Positions 16,963 to 25,209 of a stretch of DNA of 57,872 nt are shown here, one piece after another. A program made the translations under genes and the position numbers. The first letter of the stretch is position 1. Every line of letters starts with the position of its first letter. A model generated the notes under the pieces. The model did not search any database and was not told the DNA's origin. It worked only from the letters and a program-made list of their open reading frames with translations. Source of the DNA: Dehalococcoidia bacterium UBA2158 (GTDB taxonomy: Bacteria > Chloroflexota > Dehalococcoidia > Lucifugimonadales > UBA3495). Location of the stretch: the NCBI GenBank assembly GCA_002328185.1, contig DCWQ01000036.1:48327-106198 (forward strand). Reading direction: 5' to 3'.

Positions 16963-18144
16963 CTAATCCCTCCCCAGGATGACTGTGCCGCCGCTATGAC
17001 GGGAGCCCAGGGCCCCGCCGGTGCCATGGCACAGAGCTATCTTGCAATCTGGCACCTGCCGCTCGGTCCCTTCAAACTGGCCCCGGAGCTGCCGGGTGGC
17101 TTCCAGCAACAGGAACAGACCCCGCATGCCGGGGTGGTTGGAGGACAGGCCGCCGCCGTCGGTGTTGATGGGCAACTCGCCGCCCAGGCCGATGCGTCCG
17201 TTGAGGACGAACTGGCCGCCCTCTCCTTTTTCACAGAACCCCAAGTCTTCCAGGGTCTCCAGCACCGTGATGGTGAACGAGTCGTAAATCATGGCGATGT
17301 CGATATCTTTCTGGGTGACCTGAGCCATCTCGAAGGCAGGCACGTGGCTCTGCTTGGCGGCTATGTACATTAGGTCGCGTTTGCCGGCTCCCTGGTGGGC
17401 CACCGCTTCTCCCGCGCCCAGTATCCAGACCGGCTTCTTCTTGCAGTCGCGGGCCAACTCGGGCGAGGCCACCACCACCGCGCCGCCGCCGTCGGTGATG
17501 ACGCAGCAGTCGTTGCGGTGCAGAGGGGTTGAGACCACCGGAGAACGCATGACGTCCTCGACGGTGATGGGGTCGCGGAACAGCGCCTCCGGGTTCAGCG
17601 AGGCGTGACGGCGCATGGTGACTGCGATCTCGGCAAGTTGCTCGGACGTGGTGCCGTAGAGGTGCATGTGCCGCTGGGCGATCATGGCGTACAGACCAAC
17701 GGTGGTCAGACCGTAGAGTTCTTCAAAGCTGTCGGGAGACGGGTCCAGCCGGGGATGACCCTGTCTGCTGATGCCGCCGGTACCCACCGACACCCCGCCC
17801 GATCGGGCCTGGGTGGCGTAGGTGATGACGGCGCAGTTGATGCGGCCAGCATAGATGGCGTTCAACGCGTGCGAGAGGTGGAACTCGAACGAACCGCCGC
17901 CCACGGTGGTATTGTCCACCATCTTGGGATACATATTCAGGTAGTCGGCCAGATTCAGCCCACTGTTGCGGACCGACATGGAGGCGCAGAACAGACCGTC
18001 CACGTCCTTCTTCTCCAGTCCGGCATCTTCCAGGGCCTTGATGATGCTCTCGCCCTGGATCTGTGCTTCGCTCTTGTCCGGCGCGTACCGGGTGATGTGC
18101 TCATGCACGCCGACGATAGCGGCCGCACGTCTCAGGTCAACCAT
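16963..18144 (-). CDS. Thiolase-superfamily protein (SCP-x/Ltp2-like)
   Basis: The 393-residue product has a thiolase fold: AAIVGVHEH at the start, an N-half loop GGSFEFHLSHALNAIYAGR, NTDGGGLSSNHPGMRG, and a C-terminal HGTGGALGSRHSGGTVIL. The N-half loop shows no clear CxS nucleophile at the usual place, as in Ltp-type aldolases and other non-decarboxylating partners. With its DUF35 neighbour it may carry out retro-aldol cleavage or acyl transfer on CoA esters rather than classic thiolysis. This is inference from family and context. Confidence 0.82.
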   Translation of the reverse strand: MVDLRRAAAIVGVHEHITRYAPDKSEAQIQGESIIKALEDAGLEKKDVDGLFCASMSVRNSGLNLADYLNMYPKMVDNTTVGGGSFEFHLSHALNAIYAGRINCAVITYATQARSGGVSVGTGGISRQGHPRLDPSPDSFEELYGLTTVGLYAMIAQRHMHLYGTTSEQLAEIAVTMRRHASLNPEALFRDPITVEDVMRSPVVSTPLHRNDCCVITDGGGAVVVASPELARDCKKKPVWILGAGEAVAHQGAGKRDLMYIAAKQSHVPAFEMAQVTQKDIDIAMIYDSFTITVLETLEDLGFCEKGEGGQFVLNGRIGLGGELPINTDGGGLSSNHPGMRGLFLLLEATRQLRGQFEGTERQVPDCKIALCHGTGGALGSRHSGGTVILGRD

Positions 18145-18230
18145 TGGCTGGATTCCTCACTTAAAAAGTCTAATCTCTAATAAACAACCAAAACCGGGTA
18201 ATTGACGCCAAGTAAACCCAACTGCGCCGG

Positions 18231-18716
18231 TTAGCCGCCGTAGTTTAGGTTGTGGTCTCGCATCAGGATCGTCTGGTCCTCGGCGCGTGTTCCGGCTTCC
18301 AGTACCTCGCCCAGGAACAGGGTGTGGTCGCCCTGGTCAAGCTGCCCGACCACTTTGCACTCCCACCAAGCAGGGGAATCCGTCAGCAAGGCGCATCCAG
18401 TCTCGGGGCCGGCCACGAAAGCCTGACCGCCGATCGAATCGCCGTCGCGCTCCAGGGACTTGAAGAAAGTGAAAGCCGTATCAAGCTGTTCTTTACCGAT
18501 CACGTTAACGGCGAAGACGCCGGTCTCAGCGATGTGGGCATGGGCCCCCGAGTCGCCCTTAACGCCCACGGCCACCAACGGCGGCGCGAAAGAAGTCTGG
18601 GTCAGCCAGTTCACGGTGGCGGCGCTAACGTCATTGCCGTCCTTGCTCTTGCTTGTCAACACATACATCCCGTAGGGGATCATGCGTAAAGCTGTCTTCT
18701 TGGCATCTTCGTCCAT
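18231..18716 (-). CDS. Flavin reductase-like FMN-binding protein
   Basis: The start at 18716 has GGAGG 6-7 nt upstream; a longer in-frame start 18 bp earlier has none. The 161-residue product has the flavin-reductase split-barrel pattern: MIPYGMYVLTSK, ATVNWLTQTSFAPPLVAVGV, FAVNVIGKEQ and the late DHTLFLGEVLEA. Such proteins supply reduced FMN or FAD to two-component monooxygenases (HpaC, DszD types). Possible partners in this window are the HpaB-type enzyme at 28245 and the acyl-CoA-dehydrogenase-fold monooxygenase at 23823. It is a single gene. Confidence 0.85.
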   Translation of the reverse strand: MDEDAKKTALRMIPYGMYVLTSKSKDGNDVSAATVNWLTQTSFAPPLVAVGVKGDSGAHAHIAETGVFAVNVIGKEQLDTAFTFFKSLERDGDSIGGQAFVAGPETGCALLTDSPAWWECKVVGQLDQGDHTLFLGEVLEAGTRAEDQTILMRDHNLNYGG

Positions 18717-18841
18717 GATGGACCTCCAAATCATCTAGTCAGGCGTAAAAAGCCTTGGCGAATATTGGCCTCATTATCGCCGAGCACGCCTGGGAACACA
18801 AGACTGCAAATCCCGGCGGGTATACCTGCACGGAAGCAGTA

Positions 18842-19276
18842 CTAATCCAACGCCTTTTGTGCCTGCTCGTAGGTCCTGAACAGCCTCCAGAGGCCAGCCT
18901 CACCGTAGGGTACCCGGTGATCTTCGTAGAGATAGTCTCCGAGCAGGGCGAAGCGGCCGCCGGCACCCGATTCGATGTCGACGGTTATGGCTTCCGACGC
19001 CCCGATTTGAACCGAGCTCAGCATGTTGGAGCCGGTCAGTTCCGGTTCCAACGGCCATCGGTGTCCCTCGATGGAGAACACCCCGGCCTGCTCGCTGTAA
19101 GGAACCAATACGTACGCTCGCACACCGTTCCCATGTAGGCTTCAAGCAACGGGGGGTGGCCGGGTCGCCGTGAGTGTCGGGGTCGAACACCAGCGAGGCG
19201 TGTAGGTTGGCCAGCAGCCGCGGCGCCAAAAAACAAGTGCCACCAAAGCGGATACAAGGACTAATGGGCGTTTCAT
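18842..19276 (-). pseudogene. Frameshifted small exported protein
   Basis: An ATG at 19276 with AGGAGA before it opens a signal-peptide-like stretch, MKRPLVLVSALVALVF. This runs into a T6 run (complement of 19228-19233) and then stops. In the next frame LLANLHASLVFDPDTHGDP continues. The third frame carries GVRAYVLVPYSEQAG and goes on to a TAG at 18842, ending GLWRLFRTYEQAQKALD. The order, ribosome-binding site and lack of a second start suggest one exported protein of about 140 residues broken by two frame slips. I do not recognise the family. The C-terminal part alone (93 residues) could be a small gene, but it would need a GTG without a ribosome-binding site. Confidence 0.45.
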
Positions 19277-19591
19277 CCAATTTCTCCTAAGAGATACATT
19301 CCGCCGTTGAGTCCCTGGCGGTCTTCACCGTCGTTACGGGCATTCGTAGCTGAGAATCGAATGGCAGCGCAGGCGTGCGTTAAGAATAATATGAATATTT
19401 TCCCAAAACGCTCAGTTGTTTGTTTTTGAATTTTGCGGCATATCTGGCACACCTTCCCTCAGCAACGCGTTGCAGCTATAGTATTGCAGCATGAATATTC
19501 ACACCTGGCCATCGGCTATTTTGCGCGGTGCCAGGGCTGTTTATCCAAATCGGTTGATTAAAAAACCGCCTGGGCGAAAAGGGGAGAGTCT
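19277..19591. other. AT-rich intergenic region
   Basis: There is no coding sequence here. A TATAGT at 19477-19482 might be a -10 for npdG (start 19592) but is far upstream and has no good -35. The region is more AT-rich than its surroundings. Nothing else is seen. Confidence 0.4.
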
Positions 19592-20242
19592 ATGCTAGCG
19601 ATCTTGGGAGGAACCGGGCCGGAAGGCAAAGGGTTGGCCCTGCGGCTGGCTATGGCCGGAGAAACGCCGATCCTCGGGTCCCGCGACGCGGCCCGGGGCG
19701 CGTCCGTAGCCGAGGAATTGGCCCAGTCTGCATCAGGCATAACCATCGAGGGCTCGGACAACGCTGGGGCTGTAGCGGCTGCTGACGTGGTCTTCCTCGC
19801 TTTCCCCTACGAGGGTCAACGCCCGGTGTTGGAAGACCTGGGCCAAGCGCTTAAGGGCAAGATCGTGGTCAGTGTCATCGCCCCCATGAAGTTCGAGCGG
19901 GGCAAAGGCGCCAGCGCGGTGGAAGTCGAGGCAGGTTCCGCTGCCCAAGAAGCTCAGGACATGCTGTCGGATTCTCAGGTGGTGGCCGCCTTCCAGAACG
20001 CCAGCGCCGAGGAATTGCTGGATCCCGGCGTAACCATGGAGGGCGACGTTGTGGTCTGCTCGGACCATCCTGAAGCCAAAAAGCTGGTGATAGGGCTGGC
20101 CAATAAGATCAAGGACCTGCGCGGCGTGGACGGCGGCGGTCTGGCCAATGCCAAGTACGTGGAACAGATAACGCCTTTGCTGGTGAACATTAATCGCATC
20201 TACAAGATTCATGCCAGCATCAAGATAGCGGGAATCGAATAA
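19592..20242 (+). CDS. npdG: F420H2:NADP+ oxidoreductase (NADPH-dependent F420 reductase)
   Basis: The 216-residue product has the N-terminal dinucleotide fold with LGGTGPEGKGLALRL (5-19) and GSRD for the NADP 2'-phosphate, then AFPYEGQ and VVSVIAPMKFERG, matching NpdG. It moves hydride between NADPH and coenzyme F420. It implies that the organism makes or uses F420, and could feed F420-dependent enzymes such as the luciferase-like protein at 32055. A purine-rich GGGGAG lies about 8 nt upstream of the ATG. The next gene starts 30 bp downstream. Confidence 0.88.
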   Translation: MLAILGGTGPEGKGLALRLAMAGETPILGSRDAARGASVAEELAQSASGITIEGSDNAGAVAAADVVFLAFPYEGQRPVLEDLGQALKGKIVVSVIAPMKFERGKGASAVEVEAGSAAQEAQDMLSDSQVVAAFQNASAEELLDPGVTMEGDVVVCSDHPEAKKLVIGLANKIKDLRGVDGGGLANAKYVEQITPLLVNINRIYKIHASIKIAGIE

Positions 20243-20272
20243 TCAAACCGATAAGAACCGAAGGTGAGCAAC

Positions 20273-20797
20273 ATGCCTAGAGTAGTGATTGACCTCAATA
20301 CGTCCAGCGGGTTGGCCGTGGTGAATGGACAATGGAAGTTCGCCCAAGGGCTGGTGCCCGGCGAGCCCAACGAGGGCCTGGTATCCCAGCTTGAAGGGAC
20401 TCCAGCCCGGCTGCCGGACTATGACGACTCCGACTGGGAGGTGTGCACCGACCTGGGCAAGTGGATCACCCACGGGTTTTCGTTCGTTTGGTACCGGATC
20501 AATGTGACATTCCCGGAGACCGTGGACGGCCATCCCACCAAGGGTGTCAGGGTCCAGTTTGAGACGTGCATCGACGATTACGGAGAACTGTGGATCGATG
20601 GAGAATGCGACCGGAACCGGGGCGCCGTCCAGGGGTTCAACGTGCCCCAGCGGGTGCTGATGACAGACGATGTGCAGCCGAGCGAGCAGCATACCATAGC
20701 GCTGTTGGCCGCCAACGGACCTATGGCTGCCCCGGGCGGAGCAGTCTTCGTGCGCTACGCCAATCTTGCCTTCGAGTGGCGGGAACCCGGGTACTAG
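20273..20797 (+). CDS. Galactose-binding-like beta-sandwich protein
   Basis: The start at the ATG at 20273 is preferred over a GTG 9 bp earlier because AAGGTGA then forms the ribosome-binding site. The 174-residue product resembles the N-terminal sugar-binding (jelly-roll) domain of glycoside hydrolase family 2: NGQWKFAQG, DYDDSDWEV, FVWYRINVTFPE and DDYGELWIDG are the usual strands. There is no signal peptide and no catalytic domain. The function is unknown. It follows npdG closely and may share its transcript. Confidence 0.7.
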   Translation: MPRVVIDLNTSSGLAVVNGQWKFAQGLVPGEPNEGLVSQLEGTPARLPDYDDSDWEVCTDLGKWITHGFSFVWYRINVTFPETVDGHPTKGVRVQFETCIDDYGELWIDGECDRNRGAVQGFNVPQRVLMTDDVQPSEQHTIALLAANGPMAAPGGAVFVRYANLAFEWREPGY

Positions 20798-20809
20798 GAC
20801 AATAGGTCA

Positions 20810-21124
20810 CTAGGTCAATCTGGGTCTTGGGCCAGAGGACGGGCGCGATTCTTCTTCATCGTCGTCGTCGTCGTAGCCAAGAACGTTGTCCGCAGGCTCG
20901 AATCCCATGGCCTCAAGGTCGATTCGCAGCTTGCGGCAGAATACCTCGGCGCTCTCGTTCACCGGCAGCGTGATCTCAACCATGCCGTCGGCGACCCTTT
21001 GGATGGAGCCGGGGTCCTCTTTGGTGAGTTCAACGCGGACCGACTCGCGGTGTATCCCGAGCGCGTCGGTTACCTCGAAGATCGCCTCCATGTCTTCCAT
21101 GCCGATCAGTTCTTCAGCCATCAC
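20810..21124 (-). CDS. Small acidic conserved-looking protein of unknown function
   Basis: The 104-residue product begins MMAEELIGMEDMEAIFEVTDALG; either of the first two ATGs may be used. The middle has strand-like DGMVEITLPVNESAEVFC, and the tail is a run of Asp/Glu followed by a Pro/Ser/Arg end. No known domain is visible. It lies 70 bp downstream of the thioredoxin-fold gene in the same direction and may be its partner. Confidence 0.6.
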   Translation of the reverse strand: MMAEELIGMEDMEAIFEVTDALGIHRESVRVELTKEDPGSIQRVADGMVEITLPVNESAEVFCRKLRIDLEAMGFEPADNVLGYDDDDDEEESRPSSGPRPRLT

Positions 21125-21194
21125 CGTCCTCTCCGAAAGTGTTTCCAGAGGTATGGGTTAATCTTGGAATTTAGTCTTGGGTTTAATCCGAGAT

Positions 21195-21839
21195 TTAATC
21201 TTCTGGCGGCCATTTGGTGCCGCCTTGCAGCGGCAGGCCACCTTGGCCGGCGGCTAAAGCTTCGGTCACCAGCCCAACGAATTCTTTCAAGATGACCTCT
21301 CCCCAAGCTTGGGCGCGCTCCACCCGGTAGGATGTGCGCCGGCCCCGTTTGGCTCTTCGTTGTTCGGCTTCTTCCAGTCCGGCCGTTTCCTCGTCGATTG
21401 CGGCATCCATGGCATCGATGTCGGGCACCAGGGCGTTGGCGGTTTCGATGAACCGGACCATCTGGTGCATCTCCTGGTCCATAACCACGAAGATGGGCAC
21501 GGTCCCCGCACGGTGTTCCGGCAGCAGGCTGTTGCTCAACTCCAGTTCGTCGTCCCGGTTGAACACCTGAAGGGAGATGTTTGGCGTGCTGTCGGCCAGC
21601 TTCAGGATCACCGGGGTCGTGCTCATGGCGTCGCCGCACCAATCGGCGGTGAACACGGCCAGCTTCACCGGCCCGCTCAGCCCATTGAACAGGCCCAGCG
21701 AATCGGCCGGAACTTGGACCGCGTCGTAGATGGCCACGAACGGGTCTTTGTTGACCTTGATCTGGTCGATATATTGTTGAGTCGTCATACCCTGTTCGAA
21801 TTTCTCTTGGTCTAGCCTGGTTTCCTGTGTAGATGCCAC
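21195..21839 (-). CDS. Single-Cys thioredoxin-fold protein (WCGDA)
   Basis: The 214-residue product has a thioredoxin fold with the active-site strand KLAVFTADWCGDAMSTTP (W67-C68-G69-D70) and the cis-Pro loop GTVPIFVVMD. The second Cys of a CxxC is replaced by Asp, so it is a monothiol type. Such proteins may act on mixed disulfides or peroxides. A helical charged segment follows (EETAGLEEAEQRRAKRGRR). The start is GTG with GAGGG upstream. It leads the small acidic gene at 20810. Confidence 0.78.
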   Translation of the reverse strand: MASTQETRLDQEKFEQGMTTQQYIDQIKVNKDPFVAIYDAVQVPADSLGLFNGLSGPVKLAVFTADWCGDAMSTTPVILKLADSTPNISLQVFNRDDELELSNSLLPEHRAGTVPIFVVMDQEMHQMVRFIETANALVPDIDAMDAAIDEETAGLEEAEQRRAKRGRRTSYRVERAQAWGEVILKEFVGLVTEALAAGQGGLPLQGGTKWPPED

Positions 21840-21951
21840 AACGCCACCCTCAAGGCTGAATATTACGCGCCTAGTTTCTCAATATTGGCCGCAGTTGGCA
21901 ATGGGCTAGCTAGAACTGCCCCGGCTCGACGTTTTCCGTAATCATGCGTCA

Positions 21952-21960
21952 TGCTAGAAT
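21952..21960 (+). promoter_or_regulatory. Extended -10 for the DUF6941-like gene
   Basis: TGCTAGAAT lies 70 bp upstream of 22030. The same nine bases occur before hyuA at 52270. Confidence 0.45.
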
Positions 21961-22029
21961 TGGTCGTCCAAATTTCGTTGAAACCGTCTACGAAACCATT
22001 GAAGTTCCATAGCTACCGGAGGCTGCAAC

Positions 22030-22470
22030 TTGACGGATGAAGCCAACACCCCTTTCCTGAAATACGCCATATTCTGCAATGACACTTCAGAGACCGACGA
22101 CGGCCAACTCACTTTGAACGGCATCGTCGATCTCTTTGAATTGCCCGAGCCCGTTGAATCGGACGATTTTGACGACCCGGTGCTGGCCACCGTTGATTAC
22201 GACCTGGCCTTCTGCATCGGCGGGGTTGAGCCGGGCGACCACTACCTGTTCGTCACGCTGAAGACGCCCGGCATTCCCCTGGAGACTCCCCCGGCGCAGA
22301 AGGTGGAATGGGAAGACGGGATACTCTTCCAGCGCTGGATCAAGACTTTTCGGATTCCCGTGCAGAAGCCGGGCATCCACTCGGCAGCGATCCTCTTCGA
22401 CGGCATACCTCTGGGCGAGGCGACTTTCTTGGTGCGGTTCAAGAGCAAACAGGCAGAGGCGGAATCCTAA
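22030..22470 (+). CDS. DUF6941-like protein
   Basis: The 146-residue product starts at TTG. Its N-terminus FLKYAIFCNDTSETDDGQLTL reads as the short beta-strand/turn signature of the DUF6941 group, proteins of unknown role that occur alone or near phage-like or small zinc genes. Beta strands and an FRIPVQKPGIHSAAILFDG segment complete a probable beta-sandwich. Family assignment is tentative. Two desulforedoxin-like mini-genes follow, behind their own promoter. Confidence 0.6.
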   Translation: MTDEANTPFLKYAIFCNDTSETDDGQLTLNGIVDLFELPEPVESDDFDDPVLATVDYDLAFCIGGVEPGDHYLFVTLKTPGIPLETPPAQKVEWEDGILFQRWIKTFRIPVQKPGIHSAAILFDGIPLGEATFLVRFKSKQAEAES

Positions 22471-22491
22471 TTTTGAAAAGCCCTACGGAAG

Positions 22492-22520
22492 TTGAATCCG
22501 GTATATCGCTTGTCTATAAT
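22492..22520 (+). promoter_or_regulatory. Sigma70-type promoter for the desulforedoxin-like pair
   Basis: TTGAAT (22492-22497), 17 bp and TATAAT (22515-22520) form a near-consensus promoter 54 bp before the first mini-gene. Confidence 0.65.
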
Positions 22521-22573
22521 TGGAACGATCCTAAAGGCATCTGAAAAACAACCCCGTCAATGGAGCTTAACAG

Positions 22574-22690
22574 TTGGCTAATCAGACCGGCAAACGCTAC
22601 GTATGCAGCAAGTGCGGTTCCGAGTTCATCGTGACCAAGGGCGGCGACGGCGCCATCGCCTGTTGCCAAACCCCCATGGAACTCAAGTAG
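22574..22690 (+). CDS. Desulforedoxin-like mini-protein, copy 1
   Basis: A TTG start and a TAG stop give 38 residues: ANQTGKRYVCSKCGSEF, then TKGGDGAIACCQTPMELK. The four cysteines (C11, C14, C30, C31) have the CxxC...CC spacing of desulforedoxin and of the N-terminal domain of desulfoferrodoxin, which bind one Fe(SCys)4. With TTG first, the length equals a complete desulforedoxin. Its role may be electron transfer or zinc binding. It is too short for ordinary gene callers and is followed 36 bp later by a second copy. Confidence 0.75.
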   Translation: MANQTGKRYVCSKCGSEFIVTKGGDGAIACCQTPMELK

Positions 22691-22726
22691 AAATACCCCC
22701 AAATTAATCCCCCGGAGGGCCGCCAG

Positions 22727-22870
22727 ATGGCCAACCAACTCGGCAAGCGATACACCTGTGAAGTCTGCGGCAGCAGCGTGCTCTGCACCAAGAGCGGCGA
22801 AGGCGAGATAGACTGCTGCGAAAAGACCATGGAGATTCAAGAACCCCGCAAGCTGCCGTCTTCAGACTAA
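22727..22870 (+). CDS. Desulforedoxin-like mini-protein, copy 2
   Basis: An ATG with GGAGG about 10 nt upstream encodes 47 residues, MANQLGKRYTCEVCGSSV through EGEIDCCEKTMEIQ and a short tail EPRKLPSSD. The cysteines C11, C14, C30 and C31 match copy 1 exactly; one extra Cys (C20) lies between the pairs. A terminator follows at 22894. The two are a recent-looking tandem duplication. Confidence 0.8.
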   Translation: MANQLGKRYTCEVCGSSVLCTKSGEGEIDCCEKTMEIQEPRKLPSSD

Positions 22871-22893
22871 CGCCAGCGCCAACCCCGAATAAG

Positions 22894-22933
22894 AAAAGGC
22901 CCCTTCTCACACAGATGAGAGGGGGCCTTTTTT
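22894..22933 (+). terminator. Rho-independent terminator after the desulforedoxin-like pair
   Basis: AAAAGGCCCCTTCTCA pairs with TGAGAGGGGGCCTTTT with one G-T wobble; the loop is 6 nt and T residues follow. Confidence 0.88.
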
Positions 22934-23132
22934 ACACATCGACGGTCTGTAAATGCGCAGCCGGATTTGCCTAGAGGGGATGCCTTCATTTATTCGGCAG
23001 AATCTTTGGTCTCCGGGTATTCATATGATCTCCTCCGATATGTCCTTGTTTGTTGCCAATCGATTGCCATAATCAGTTCGGTCGCATAATAGTTATCGTC
23101 CACGTCACCGTATACGATTCTAATTCCTGTGT

Positions 23133-23160
23133 AGAGTGACCCTCCCTGAAGGGTCACTCT
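23133..23160. repeat. 11-bp perfect inverted repeat
   Basis: AGAGTGACCCT (23133-23143) and AGGGTCACTCT (23150-23160) flank a 6-nt loop. It sits beyond the 3' end of the decayed gene at 23168 and may be its old terminator, without T run. Confidence 0.6.
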
Positions 23161-23167
23161 CAGAACA

Positions 23168-23655
23168 CTAATTGGAATGGGGAGAGCTTGGGGCAGGCCC
23201 TCCTACGAAAATAAGCTTTTCTCCTGGCCCTTCCTCCGCGTCTAAATCGTTTACCCGTTCCGAAAGGGTCGGGGCGAAGACCCTTGCAGATCCCAATTTA
23301 AGCGCTGGCGACGATCCTCCGTCGCTAACTCTATATTCATATCCCAAAATGTCTTAATCCGAGGCGTTTTCTGGTACCGTCAGACGCTTTTTGTCATCTG
23401 CGTAAATGACGTCTTCATTGGCGTAAAGGAATCGGGATACGGAAAACCCCCGATCCCAATCCACGGACGAACATCAAATTTCAGTTCTTTGGCCGCGGCA
23501 TCATTGGCACAGATGGCCTCATCGGTGGCCGCCCTGGCTGCTTCTGCGGCCTTCTGCGCCGCAATGGCAAAAATATTATTGGTCTTACTTGCTTTCCATC
23601 TGAGGAATATTAGCCAGACTAACCCAATGGCCGAGCCGATGCTGCCAAGCACCAC
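23168..23655 (-). pseudogene. Decayed single-TM protein with RPWIGIGG motif
   Basis: From a GTG at 23655, a membrane helix (MVLGSIGSAIGLVWLIFL) leads to an Ala-rich helix and KFDVRPWIGIGGFPYPD, then the frame is lost. In the next frame LYANEDVIYADDKKRLTVPENASD follows and ends in TAA. The same frame then resumes with ILGYEYRVSDGGSSPALKL and continues to a TAG at 23168. The layout of one TM, a coiled region and an RPWIGI strand is seen in uncharacterised membrane-anchored proteins. One frame slip and one in-frame stop make it a likely pseudogene. Confidence 0.45.
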
Positions 23656-23822
23656 AGCCTTGTCTCAAAACTCAACAATCCTGAATATGTTGATCACTTA
23701 CTCGTCGACGTTACCCTCACGTTGTGATAATTCAGTGATAGCAAACAAATTCCTTTACCAGAATGCTCAAAACCTCTGGTTTGGTGTGATTTGTCTGAAG
23801 GGAGGACAAAGGACGCTACTTT

Positions 23823-25019
23823 CTAGACCCAGCGGGGCTGCGTATCCAGGGGGACGCCAAAGAGGTGTTTGCCGACCTCTTCGCGGACCAGGTCGGGGGT
23901 ACTTACGGCGTGGAGCGTTCCCATGCGGACATCCCGGTAGTGCCGCTCAAAGTTGTCTCTTTCGTACAGCCCGTGGGCGCCACGGACTCCGAATAGCCGA
24001 TCGACGGCTTTCTGGGCGTTCTCCCTGGCCACCAGCCCAGCCATCTCCATGCGGGAGGCGTCCATCGGGACGAAATCTTCGCCAGCTATGGCTTTGTTGG
24101 TGATGGAACGGGCCTCTTGGATCAGAAACGCCCGGCCCGACTCGACCCACATCGCGGCGTCTGCAACGGCGAACTGGTTGCCCGGCATGCTGCCTCTGGT
24201 TCCCCCCCCCAGGGTCATGCTGTGGGTCTTGCCGAACTTGATGGTCTCATCCAACGCAGTCTGGGCCACCCCCAACATCATGGCCGACATCCAGACCCTG
24301 GCCTTGGTCGGCACCTTCAGGGCAACCGGTCCGTTGGGCAGCCACGATTCGTGGGCCGCAGGGAGGACGGCCACGGGCGCCATGTCTTCGGCGACGAACA
24401 CCTGGTCGAGCAGCACGTCGTTGGTCATGGAGCCCCGGGCCGACATGGACAGCCAGGTCTCTTCGATGGTTAGTCCAGGCTGGCAGGTAGGCACCAGCAT
24501 CCAACGGTTGTCGCCGTCCACCATAGTGCTGAGGAACATCCAGGTGGAGATGTTGGAACCGCTGACAAAGGGCCAACGCCCTGTAGCGATAAACCCGCCG
24601 GGCGCCGGTTTGGTGTCGCCACCGGGGATGGCGGCGTGGGAGATCAATGACCCCCTCTCGACCACGTCTTTGAGCAGTGAATGAGCGCCATCGCCCATCA
24701 TGCCCAGGGCCCTATTGCAGAAGACCGAGTGGTTGCCCATGACCCAGGCGGTTGAGGCGCAGGCCCCGCCAATGATCTCGTATAAGGCGATCTGGGTCAC
24801 CAGGTCTGCTTCGTTCCCGCCGAGGTCAGCGGGGATGGCGACGGTCAGGAGCCCGGCATCGTGCAGGTCCCGAATATTCTCCACCGGAACCCGGCGCTGC
24901 CGGTCGGCCTCCGGGGCGCGCTCCGCGATACGCGCCGCAGCCTGCTTGGCTGCCCGCACTAGCTCTTCTCTGGGCTCGATCAGAACGGGCAGCTGTTCCT
25001 TCTTCGCCACCATCGCCAT
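23823..25019 (-). CDS. Acyl-CoA-dehydrogenase-fold flavin-dependent monooxygenase (group D)
   Basis: The 398-residue product has the acyl-CoA dehydrogenase fold but resembles HsaA/DszC-type oxygenases: an N-terminal helical domain (RIAERAPEADRQRRVP, IRDLHDAGLLTVAIPADLGG), a beta domain with RWPFVSGSNISTWMFLS, and a C-terminal bundle with GVRGAHGLYERDNFERHYRDV. These enzymes use reduced flavin from a reductase to hydroxylate phenols or oxidise thioethers or amines. The catalytic Glu of true dehydrogenases is not evident. The flavin reductase at 18231 could serve it. The substrate is unknown. Confidence 0.8.
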   Translation of the reverse strand: MAMVAKKEQLPVLIEPREELVRAAKQAAARIAERAPEADRQRRVPVENIRDLHDAGLLTVAIPADLGGNEADLVTQIALYEIIGGACASTAWVMGNHSVFCNRALGMMGDGAHSLLKDVVERGSLISHAAIPGGDTKPAPGGFIATGRWPFVSGSNISTWMFLSTMVDGDNRWMLVPTCQPGLTIEETWLSMSARGSMTNDVLLDQVFVAEDMAPVAVLPAAHESWLPNGPVALKVPTKARVWMSAMMLGVAQTALDETIKFGKTHSMTLGGGTRGSMPGNQFAVADAAMWVESGRAFLIQEARSITNKAIAGEDFVPMDASRMEMAGLVARENAQKAVDRLFGVRGAHGLYERDNFERHYRDVRMGTLHAVSTPDLVREEVGKHLFGVPLDTQPRWV

Positions 25020-25081
25020 CCTCCATTAGTGGTCGGACATTCCCCCAGGAAATCGTTTCCCATCACGGCCGCGACTTATAC

Positions 25082-25160
25082 GCATCCTTCGACGAAGCTC
25101 AGGACGAACGATGTGTTGAAACCGTTCGTGGTTCCTTTCTCGGAAGGACGTCGAACCATC
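25082..25160. repeat. REP-like palindrome with an internal insertion
   Basis: CATCCTTCGACGAAGCTCAG, GACGAACG, a spacer, then CCGTTCGTGGT and GTCGAACCATC form the halves of a palindrome of the kind dispersed in many bacterial genomes. The second half is split by about 16 bases. Confidence 0.6.
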
Positions 25161-25209
25161 TTTTATCCTATGCCAATGACTGGCGGGCCAGTCCAGTGAA
25201 ATGCCCGGT

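Noticed and set aside
23489..24103. 204-codon plus-strand ORF
   Set aside because: It is antisense to the RPWIGI remnant and the end of the monooxygenase gene, with an Ala-rich shadow composition.
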